DNA of 64,000 nucleotides from Bombyx mori (lineage: Eukaryota > Arthropoda > Insecta > Lepidoptera > Bombycidae): contig NC_085133.1 of the NCBI RefSeq assembly GCF_030269925.1, forward strand, positions 1,880,001-1,944,000, given 5' to 3'. The notes under the pieces are model-generated. The model was not told the DNA's origin, made no database searches, and saw only the letters and a program-made list of their open reading frames with translations. How positions within the stretch are numbered: the stretch's first letter is position 1; every line of letters begins with the position of its first letter. Made by a program: the position numbers and the translations under genes. This document shows positions 13,301 to 25,300 of the stretch, piece after piece.

Positions 13301-16300
13301 GCGAATATTAAAAGAAACTAGTCTAGAGTTCGGTTCGATGGTTGTCATGCCGGACGCGCCGCGGATGCGAAGGCTCGACGTCGGTCCAGTGATGCCAGCT
13401 CTCTCCAGAAGTGACGAGTTCACGAGTGTCACTGCTGCTCCCTCGTCTAAAAGTGCATAGGTCAGCACGTCACCTTTCGCTCCGGATACTACAACTGGAA
13501 CCACTTTTAAAAATACATGCCGATCCGCACTGTTGAGAGTATTAACGGTATTGTCCGTGTGGTTGACAGCATTATCAATCTTCATGACGCGTCGCACAGC
13601 GTGGAGCAAAGTGTGATGAACCCTCATGCAGTCGCGAACAGCACACTTCGTCTTTTTTTCACAAGCCCTTAATTGATGTCGGCTGGACAAACATGAAAAA
13701 CACAACTTCTTCTCAGTTACGAATCTCCAACGATCGTCTGTCGTCATCTGTATGAACCTCTCACAGCTTTGTATGTCATGCGCATCGCCGCAAAGAGTAC
13801 AGGATAAATTTACTGCCGTTGGAGTCGTCGCCATCACTGCTGGTCTCCAAAGTCTAGGATCCGGTCTGGTCGGTGGTTTCACATCACTAGACGTCTTGGT
13901 GGTCAGAGGACTGATGAATGAAGCAGCGTTGGCCATTGTCATAAGCCACTCCGATATATGTGACAGCGTGACGGTCTTCACGCCTAAGCTCGCTGCATGT
14001 ATCGCCCATTGATATCGTAACGTCGATGGCAGCTTACTGACAATTTCTCGTATTAACGTTGGATTCATTAAATGTCCTATTTCTTCGGTTGATTTCATAG
14101 TCGCCGTGACATTTTGCACAGCCGTCGCGAACTCTATTAGACGGTCTATGTCGTCGTGACGTATGTCACGTATTGCATGAATTTTATTCAATAAAATTTC
14201 GATGATATTTTCTGGTCGGCCGAAACGTAATTTTAATGTGCTGATAATGCGATCGAGATTGCTAGCGCTAACAAGAAGCGCGTACACTGCGTCACGTGCT
14301 CGTCCCTTCAAACATCGCGCGAGTCGGGCTATATTCTCGTCATCGCTATAGCCGCATAATTTTGTTGTCGATGTAAATTGACTATAAAAAAGAGACCATT
14401 CCTCGGGCTCACCAGAGAACGTAGGCAATTCTCGAGTACTTGACTGTCTTGCGAGGAGCTTAGTTACGCAGTTTGCTAGCTCATTCTCTTCTGAATTTTG
14501 CTGACAGCAAGCCGGTAATCTTACGTCATGTGCGTTTGGTAATGTTTGAGAGTTACCTGGTAGATTGCATGTCAGCGGATCTTCTTCCTCTTCTAGGGCC
14601 TGACTTTCGATGGCTAGTTTTTCCTCCAGAAGCTGCAAGTGTAGTCGTGCGCGTTGTTCGGCAGCGTCCAACTTTAGTTGTATTAGTTTTTGTCGTCGAA
14701 TCTGAGTCATTGCACTGGAGACGGTGGACCGGACAGACGCGGTCGGTGACGGTGCGCGACTGCTGTGGACGGACTGTCGGTCTCGCCCGGTCTGGTCAGC
14801 AGCGGCGGTCGTACCATTTGTCGAAGACGTCGCCATGTCGGTGTCTGTTCCTAGTCTTGTCTTCACCATAGAACTTGTCTTTTTGCTCGAAGGACCACTT
14901 GAACGGTCGAATGACTACTTGAACGGTCGAAGGTCACTTGAACATCTTATATAAGAACGGTCAATTATTATTCGTTCTGTTTCGTCTTTTTGTGACTTCA
15001 GAAGTCAAAAAATGTACTGCGTCGCTGCTGGTCACGTACGCCCTCGTTCCATTTATTTTTGAATTATTTTCAAATGTCTGTCTTAGTCTGTCTATGTCTA
15101 GTCATTATAGGTTTTATGTCTTGTCAAAGAGGTTGCACGCCACGACACCTGGTTTTGCTAATTTCCTATATTAATCATTAATGGTCGAGCCAAGGTTCGT
15201 CAGCGGTTGATGCCAATAAAAAGAGGATTTATTATCAGCGTATTGTTATTTCAGACCAAAGTTGACATACGTTTTTTTATGTTTCTTATAAAAAGAAAGA
15301 CTTAAATTCATCATTCAGATCATCAGATCATCATTCTCCTGCCCTTCTCCCAGTCACCTCGGGTCGGCGCAACATGTTTTCTCATGCCATACTTCTCTAT
15401 CTTTTTTTCCCCCTACCTATGCTGATAGCCTTGACAGGCTGTTTCAGCTTCTTGACATGTAGGTAAGCTCACGGGGCTCTACCCGGGAGTGTTGCTAACA
15501 CTGGCCCTATCAAGAGCAGTGCTTCGCAGAATTTACCACCGGATCGGAAACGCGACCCACTGAGAAGATCCGGCGAGAAACTCGTCGACTATTCTCTATC
15601 ACATTAATAGTTAAAACTCATGACAGTAAACTTGATTAAAACGTAAACTTGATATTGATGAATAACGTAGAATTTACTCTGTTTCTGGTCGGAGTGCATT
15701 TGTAGCTTATTTAATTAAGGAGAAGACGACATGTAAAGTTGTCATTTTTAACCGACATCAAAAAAAGAGGTCCCCAATTCGACCTGTTTCTTGTGTGTAA
15801 TTTTTTTTTCTTGGTGAACTTAGAATTTGATGATATCGTGCTTGTCGTGTGGGTCCATTAAAATTATATCACATTACCAGTTTTCCACTTATCTTTTATA
15901 ATGAAAATTTCATTGACTTTTGAGTCCGTTGTTGATTGATATATTCCCTTTATTTCTTTGAAGTCGATTTTCGTTTTTTGTCAAAATCTTGTATTATTAG
16001 CCGGACGAATTTATTTATCCCAAGCAAACATTATTTGATGAAAGAACGCCGCGAACGTTAAACTCAGTAGGATTAACTATTTTTCTTAGTTGTTGAGTAT
16101 ATTGTATGTGCTGACGCAGTTAGGTAGCACGATGCTACCTATTACTGGCTCACGATTCTCATGAGTTTCGGTTTGAAGGATGGGACATCAGTTGGACAAT
16201 AGAATTGCGACTTGACCTCACGTGTCAAGGTGGATGCCGATATTAACGACCGCGGATACTACAGATAATCTCTGTCGGTTTTGATGGTCAAGTGCAAGGT

Positions 16301-19300
16301 TAATGATATGAACGACTCTTTGAAGTTTTGGCAAAACAATTTAAATTTTTTTTTCTTCTACCTATGCTGATAGCCTTGAGAGGCTATTTCAGCTTCGCCC
16401 TAACATGTAGGTGAGCTCACGGAGGTCAAACCGGAGTGTTGCTAACACTGGCCCTAGCAACAGCGGTGCTTCGCACCGCTTTTAAGTCGTCGTGGCCTAA
16501 CGGATAAGACGTCCGGTGCATTCGTGTTGAGCGATGCACCGGTGTTCGAATCCCGCAGGCGGGTACCAATTTTTCTAATGAAATACGTACTCAACAAATG
16601 TTCACGATTGATTTCCACGGTGAAGGAATAACATCGTGTAATAAAAATGAAACCCGCAAAATTATAATTTGCGTAATTACTGGTGGTAGTAGGACCTCTT
16701 GTAAGTCCGCACGGGTAGGTACCACCACCCTGCCTATTTCTGCCGTGAAGCAGTAATGCGTTTCGGTTTGAAGGGTGGGGTAGCCGTTGTAACTATAATT
16801 GAAACCTTAGAACTTATATCTCAAGGTGGGTGGCGCATTTACGTTGTAGATGTCTATGGGCTCCAGTAACCACTTAACACCAGGTGGGCTGTGAGCTCGT
16901 CCACTCATCTAAGCAATAAATAAAAAAAAAAGAATCTACCACCAGATCGGAAACGCGACCCACTGAGAAGATCCGGCGCGAAACTCAGTGGGCTGTGTCT
17001 GTGGGTTAATTCGCTCGTCAAGCCCTTCGGCGCAAGCGACGGGTTCGACGAGGACGGTGACCGGTGCTTGTGCTACCTAAGAGCACCGTTAATAGATCGG
17101 GAGGATCCGAAATGACGTGTTTTGGGCGATGTCGACGCAATTCAATACATCACCGTTCAAGTACGCAACTGCTTAAAGTTATGTAAGCTCAGAGGCGTAA
17201 TGTAAGGCGAATTTATGTATGCATATCCAACGCAAGCTTCAGAAGAACATGAAAGATCTTTTTATTTATTTATTGCTTAGATGGGTGCACGAGCTCACAG
17301 CCTACCTGGTGTTAAGCGGTTACTGGAGCCCACAGACATCTACAACCTAAATGCGCCACCCACCTTGAGATTCGTTCTAAGGTCTCAGTATAGTTACAAC
17401 GGCTACCCCAACCTTCAAACCGAGACGCATTACTGCTTTACGGCAGAAATAGGCAGGGTGGTGGTACCTACCCGTGCGGACTCGCGAGGTCCTACCACCA
17501 ATAATTACGCAAATTTTTACGGGAACATTTGTTGAGTACGTCTATCTATATTTTCTCGGCAATATGCTTGGTCTCAATTTCCGATCACATTCTGGAAGTG
17601 CCTCGCTGTAACTGGCCGGAACGTAGACGTCCCGGATAAATATGATGAGATAAAAATTTGTTACTTCCGGATTTGCAGAATGTACTTGAAATTCTAAGAT
17701 CTCAGCGTTATAAATGAACGAACAATCATTAAATTCCGACTTGAACGTTGAGACTTAAAATGAAATATGTCACGCACTCGCACACATTGCGGTGCATTGC
17801 GTATTAAACATTATATTTACGTTTCCAGTCAATAATGTAAAATGATAAACTCTTTATTACTTACTAGTCTATAAATACACTGCCGCGACCGATTGTATTG
17901 TAAGAGCTGAACTATGCCACTAACATTGCCTTGTTAATATTCGAGAAATAAATCGGCACTGGTCCGCCGTACTATTGCCAGTGTTAATGAGATTGTATCA
18001 AATTTGCACATCGCTGGGATCGTCTGGGCTCGCAAAAAAAAGTCTCATTGAACCATTAGTAATTAAAACAGAAGGGTAATCATTCCACTACTACAAAGAT
18101 AAACAAAATAAAATGTTAATTTTTGTAAACTAAACACAAATGCGTATCTTTAAAGTTCATTGTTGTTTGATCTGTATCATAACGCGAAAACTTGCGGGCG
18201 TCCCCCCTCTCCCCGCGTTCTCTAAATGATGAGTTCGCTGACTCTGAATAATTCGTCGTGGCCTAAAGGATAAGACGTCCGGTGCATTCGGATCAAGCGT
18301 TGCAAGTGTACCAATGTTCGAATCCCGCAGGCAGGTACTAATTTTTCATATTTTGAATTACATTACTTGTAACGCAACAAGGTAGTAAATACAATCATCA
18401 TAGCACCTCTGTGATCTGTACACCGGATGTGGACAATAATTTGGAACATGCTGGTCCTCTCCCTAATGGGTCAATAATGTCTAGAAAATATCGCAAAGGA
18501 TATCCTATAAGAACTTTTTAGAAATTCTGAAATATAATCGTTGCGGCTTTTAAAACAGTAAGATTATGTGTTGTGCGGTGGTAACGTTGTTACAAGGAAT
18601 TACATTCACGACCAATTTACATGATTCTTGCTTTATAATAAAGTAAATGATAATAATAAATTGTTAGGCGAAAATACAAAACCACTATTATTGTGTAATT
18701 CAATATTGTTTTTATCAGGTGGGAAGAGGGTGGTTGAAAATAACTGCTATTTGATACATCCACTTCAGATAGCACCAGCTGAGCTACCTCCCTTTTTTTG
18801 CCTTCAGTTTGTTTATTGACCTGTAATAATAATTTTAAGTAATATATGATTTGAAAGAAAAGCAATAAATGATTTTATTGTTTTTAGAATACAGTTTCTA
18901 AGTGAATCTTGATACAAATACTTTTATATTGTTAATAAATAATTCATATTAATGTTGCAAACATTATTGACTTGGTGCATCATGCGGTTTCACTCGTGTT
19001 AATTATTGTTACTCTAGAATGCGAAACTTGTATTTGGCGTTTGGACTCTCAAAAACTGGCATGTCGCTCTAGTTTGTAGATCACACAAATCCCTCCTGGC
19101 TGAGCCCGTGCTCGCCCACCTGTCCTGGTGAAACTGGAAAGGCATCTGGGCCACCAGTAATCCTTCCTTCATTAAAAAAAAGACAACACAAATAATAATG
19201 TTGTACCATTGCTGTTGTAAAGAATATCAATCCTACGAGTATATTATTTTTAGTATTAATTAATTTTCATTATCCTTTTCAGGTTGTGGACATGCACGCC

Positions 19301-22300
19301 GTTAACGAAATCATATCCATTTTGGAAAAAATCAATATTACAAAAGAGCTGTTGGAGGTAAACAATTATAATGTTTTCAATAGTTTTAACAATAAAAGAT
19401 TAAATATAAAATGTATTATGTGATAAAAGCTCTTATGCGTTACGCGATAAGGTAGGTAATGCAACGATACGATCGTCGTCATAATTTCACTTTACATTTA
19501 TTTGCTAATAGACGGTATGATTCACTGTTCCCTTTAGACTACACTGTGCTTGTTCGTGTTTGATTTTACTAATGATCCTTCATTGTAGATGCGGTTGTCC
19601 AAGGGTTCGAAACATGGGAAAGTCGCACGACCCGATTAGAGTACCCTGGACAGTGGAACCATTAGACCATGGACACTTAATCCTTATCCGACCGCGACGG
19701 GGCAAAGCAAAGCCGCCATCGCCTGAAACATGTCTTGTCGGATCCTCTTGATTCACGCTCGGTGCTTTTAGGACCCTCAAGCACAGGTTACCGTCCTCGT
19801 CGAGTTCTCCGACGAGCGAACTAACCCGTAGACACAGCCCACTAAGTTTCTCGACGGATCTTCTCAGTAGTTCGCGATTTCGATCCGGTGGTAGATTCTG
19901 CGAAGCACTGCTCTTGCTAGGGCCAGTGTTAGCAAGTTCTCTCCGGTTGAACTCGTGAGCTCACGTACTCGTCCGGGCGTGACTGGAGCTGGAGTAGCCT
20001 CTTAGGCTACCACCGAATAAGCAGGGAAAATAGAAATCGATTAATATTTAAAAGAAACCCGTGGACAGAGATGTCTTAAATATTTTTACTGGAACAGCGC
20101 CCCTAGCGGCAAACGTAGGCAAACGTTCCAACTCCATACAAATTCGAGTTAACTTTTACGCTATCGAGAACGTTAAAAACTCGCACTAAGCACATTGGTG
20201 TCTCTCACTGGTATCACTATCTCTTGTTGTATTTAATAGAAGATGTTTAAATCGTTTTCCAATCACGTCTCCAGACCACCAGACTTGGCAAGCACGTGAA
20301 CGAGTTAAGGCGGAAGACCTCAGACCCGACTCTAGCGCGTCGCGCCAAGGTCCTAGTCAAGAGATGGAGGGACCTTGTCATACCTGTAGCTTCACCGGGG
20401 CACACAGGTAATTACTAATCTAACTTTTTATCATACTTAAGGCATAATATTACGAGTAGAAATTGCAAGCCTCAAATTTGTTGAACATAATATCGCAGTC
20501 ATCGTTTTGAATGGTTCTCAAAGTATGCGAAGGTTTTGGTATAGCTTTCGCGAGCTAAATTGTACAGAGTCCATTGCGCAGTGTTTTCTATTTTTGTTGA
20601 AACCACAAGTTCTAAATCCGGAAATCTATACTGTCGAGAATGGTCCATAATAAGAAGATAACGGTCCAAGATTGATTTTGCTGCTCAATGCTAGACGTCT
20701 GAGCAAGGTTGATTTGCTATAGTCCATCATTACTTTTCTTCACCAAACTGGCAGGACATTCTTGAATCGGAATTTCTTTAATCAGATTTCTTCAATAATT
20801 ACTGTCATGAACTTGGAGCATGATAAATATCGCATACTATTACCCTATAGCATAGCACACTGAGTTTTTCGCCGGTTCTTCTCAGTGGGTCGCGATTACG
20901 ATTCGGTAGTAGATTCTGGGAAGCACTGCTTTTGCGTAAGGCTAGTGGTAGCTAATTCTCTCAAGTTGAATCCGGTAGCTCATCTACACGTACGCGCGAA
21001 GCTGAAATAGCCTCTTAGACTACCAGCGAATAGGTACCGAAAAAAGACAATTATTTCTGCTATTAGCAGACAGATGTCGCTAAGAGCTACCACTGTTGAA
21101 CGATAGATGTCGCTCTATAATAAGTTTCTTAAACCAGTGATAGCTTCAGTAAGTACCAAAAAATCTGTGTTGTTGAAAACGATTAACAAGTAAACTTCTT
21201 ATTTAATTTTTGAACGTGATTAATCAAGTTTGAAATTTTAAAAAAAACCTAGATAGTTTGAGCTCCTAAAATTAAAACATATTTTGATTAAGTTCGAGTG
21301 CATATTACCGTCCCGTCGATGCGTGTCGGAAGTTTCGACGTAAATTTTCTGAACTGGATTAACACATTGCCGCATACTGGAAGAATCATTAACGCTTTTC
21401 TAACTCTCGTATTAGAGAACGGTAGAGAAACCTTGAACATAAAGCTAGGTTTAAAAGAGAACTGGGTGCGTACGAGAAACGTAGCGCCATCTCTTTCACT
21501 CTAGGTTAGTGACGTCACAAAGGATTACGCGCGTTTATCCAACAGATTTAAAAGTTTTCTAATTGAGTAATTACTATTTTATTGTGCATTTCAACTCTTT
21601 GCTTACAAAAAAGTGTTGCCAACAACACATCTCTATTACGATGTGCTGAATATAAAACTGTGTCATGGCCGTGTAATAACTAAAGTTTCGTGAGGCGTTG
21701 TTTAGTGTACACACAATTAGGCCATTATTCTATCGGTTAATGTATCAGATATGTCGCCATTAGATAGTCGATGGCGCGTTAAAATCAATACGAAAATGTA
21801 ACTTTCGTCCTTTTGGTGTTGATGCAGAATTGTTTCATTATGAAATCGGCCAAGGTCGGTTTTTTTTTTTCCCTATCTAATCTGATAGCCTTAGGGGCTA
21901 TTTCAGCGTAACCTTAACGTTTGTAGGTGAGCTCACGGGGCTCAAACCTGATGACGTTGCTAACACGAACCCTAGCAAGAGCCGTGCTTCGCAGAATCTA
22001 CCACCGGATCGGAAACGCGACCCACTGAGAAGATCCGGCGAGAAACTCAGTGGGCTGTGTCTGAGAGTTAATTTACTCGTCGAGCCCTTCGTCGCAAGCG
22101 ACGGGTTCGACGGGAACGGTGACCGGTGCTTGAAGTACCTAAAAGCACCGTTAGTGGATCGGGAGGATCCGAGATGACGTGTTTGCCAAGGTCGGCCCGC
22201 AATGTGACCGCTACTAGATTTAATTGTTACGTTATTTCGAATGTAGGTATTATGTAAAGGTTTTCCGGTAGTACTACTGAGTTCAATGTATCCACTGGAT

Positions 22301-25300
22301 CGACAGGTTTTACTAACGAGCTATGAGTGCGTGAATAAGGTTTGTTAGTATTATATTAGACTCATACTAGACAGATTGTAACTATACTGAGACCTTAGAA
22401 CTTATATCTCAAGGTGGGTGGCGCATTTACGTTGTAGATGTCTATGGGCTCCAGTAACCACTTAACACCAGGTGGGCTGCGAGCTCGTCCACCCATCTAA
22501 GCAATAAATAAAAAAAAAGATTTTTAAATGCATGCATACTATTTGGATAGTGTTTTTCGAACGCCATGACATGTCTTCAAACGTGGCTTACGGTACTTAA
22601 CGGTAGGCAACGGCTGCACTCCTGGCATTGCTGCCGTCTCCACTAACCATAAATGGTCCGAATGCTCGTCTGATTCAATGGTAATAAAATTAGAGAATGC
22701 TGTATTAACTTTTGTTCCGTTCTAGGATCAAATCGTTCGTCAGCTGAGCGGCAGATCCGTCGGCTTGGAGGGAACACTCCGCTGACGTCGCCTGCCCTGT
22801 CCCGGGTCAGTGCCTTGTAGTACGTCGATTCGACAAGAACCATTGAATTCATTAGCACATTAATTGCCGTGTAGGTCACCGGTGCCCTACGCGGCGCGCT
22901 GAAGTAACTATGTCGATTTCTTTTCGGCCGTAATGTCTAGTAGACTCTGGGAAAGACGAATCTGAAGATACTGAGCATGAATATATCGTCTTCTCGCATT
23001 AAAACTGTATAACCTCAAAACTTCTAATTTTACAGGAGAATGTTCTAAAGGTTTTTTAACATTCGATATTTTTAATAATAATCATATTTGCAATATTTGT
23101 TTTTTTATTTTTTATCAGTTACATTATCTGTCTTTAAAAGTGAGATAAAATTATGTATTCATTTTGTTAATAGTAGTCAAAACATAGGTAAACTAAAAAA
23201 AAAAAAAAAACTAAATCTAAACTACGCTTTTTTGACAGTATTTATGAGAACAATACTGGTGAATATTTTTGGAAATTGTACACTTTTAATGCGAAAAGAC
23301 GATATATCAAAGAGGCCTAAAAGATACACTAACAAACAAAAGAAGGCAAAGTTACGCATTCCAGACATACGCTTTAGTAACAGATATCGACTTAATTACT
23401 TGAGTGCGCCGCGTAGGGCACCGGTGACCTACACGGCAGTCATAAGGGTTAAGATATTCGCTTGACAATATTTAGAAAAATAATTCACATTTCTTTGTAA
23501 CATGTCGGTAGTGACCTAATTAAAAATATTGACATTTCAATATTGTCAATTTCAAATCAAAGTTAATTATAAACTCTTCTTTTGTTTTCATTCAACTAAT
23601 TTTGCAAAACTTTTTTTTATATATTTCAGGTGGCTAGTCCGGCATTGTCCAGTCCAAGACCGTTGTCAAGGCCAGGTATGAAAATTACAAAATAAATAAA
23701 TTAATTAATTAATCTTATTTGCCGACAGTACTCAAGGCAATCAGTTCCTTAGAAAATAACGTTCCTAATAGGTAAATAAGGTCAGCGAAAAAGAAATTGA
23801 AGTTAATTTTTATTGCTTAGATGAGTGGACGAGCTCACAGCCCACCTGGTGTTAAGTGGCTACTGGAGCCTATAGACATCTACAACGTAAATGCGCCACC
23901 CACCTTGAGATATAAGTTCTAAGCTCTCAGTATAGTTACAACGGCTGCCCCACCCTTCAAACCGAAACGCATTACTGCTCACGGTAGGAATAGGCAGGGT
24001 GGTGGTACCTACCCGTGCGGACTCACAAGAGGTCCTATCACCTACCATATATGTTGATTTATTTTTGTTTTCTTCCAGCATGGGGTGGATACGAGTCGGA
24101 CTCGCAGGACGTGATCCTGGTGGACGACGATCCTCCTCCTCCACCAGCTGTCGTACCGCACAAACCTGTCACACCACGTATGTGTCCAATTTTTTTAACA
24201 TATCATCAGCTCTAACTCCTTATTGCTGCCACAGTGCGACCCAATCACAGGTAGGTCGCCGTCCTCTGTCGCCTCGGGTCCATCGTTCAGTCCAAGTCTG
24301 GCCCTCTTCACTTAGCTGATCTTACTTGAAAGTTGAGTGACGTAAGACATTAAAATTTTAACTCAAGTCACTAAAGCGTTGGCCGTATTCGTAAGATGAT
24401 ACCGATGGGTGCCATCGAATAATAGTTTTTTTTTATTGCAACATGGGTGGACGAGCTCACAGCCCACCTGGTGTTAAATGGTCACTGGAGCCCATAGACA
24501 TCTACAACGTAAATGCGCCACCCACCTTAAGATATAAGTTCTAAGATCTCAGTATAGTTATAACGGCTGCCCCACTCTTCAAACTGTAGCGCATTACTGC
24601 TTCCTACCCGTGCGGACTCACAAAAGGTCCTACCGCCTACCAAATATGTAGATTTATTTTTGTTTTATTCCAGCATTTTTTTTATAATAAAGAGGAAAAT
24701 TGTTTTCCTTTAAAATTTTCAAGCTTAGATCAAGATCTATCCTTCGAAGTTGATCAGCTCGTGCCTATGTGACAGCTAAACAAATGATTATTTGTGTTTC
24801 CAGCCGTGAAAAGGCCGCCATCCGTCGAAGCGGTATATGATGAGAAAAAAGCGAAGAGAGACAAAAAACCCAAGAAAAAAAGGTGTGTTAATAAATTCTT
24901 AATTTTTTTATTTCAAATCATGCACTGTCGTCTGGCCCCAATTTCGGATTCCCTGTGTTATGGGTACCAGAGACTAACATTCATATTTATATAATATAAT
25001 ATAATAAATATATATGTATCGAACAGATGTGAGGACGTTGAAAAAAATATAGAAATTACACAGAACTGGCCTAAATATATTTTACTAAATTAACAAAAAA
25101 AATTGACAAAACAATTTCGATCTACTGTTAATGAAAACTGTTAAAGTTACAAAACAAGTTGCCGGTCGAGGGGAGCCTGGACTCTGTAATAATACATATA
25201 TAGAAAATAAACACCTAGACAAAAAGTAAATAAACTTGTTCATAACGCAAATGTCTGCCCGATGCGGGAATCGAACCCGCAACCCACGGCACAACAGTCA

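Larger units (their letters stand above)
9378..15147 (-). mobile_element. Full-length BEL/Pao LTR retrotransposon
   Basis: 5770 bp, transcribed leftward, antisense to MED26 and inside its intron 1. The two 248-bp LTRs (9378-9625 and 14900-15147) look identical by eye, begin TG and end CA, and are flanked by the 5-bp duplication CCTGG (9373-9377 and 15148-15152). A primer-binding-site candidate lies just inside the right LTR and a purine-rich tract just inside the left one. One open frame codes for the whole Gag-Pol. No envelope frame is seen. All signs point to a recent, possibly still competent insertion. B. mori is known for Pao, Kamikaze and Yamato elements of this superfamily; I cannot say which this is. 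Confidence 0.95.

Noticed and set aside
23088..23465. 125-residue + strand frame in MED26 intron 3
   Set aside because: AT-driven, Lys/Phe-rich, contains a poly(A) run, no domain and no splice support.
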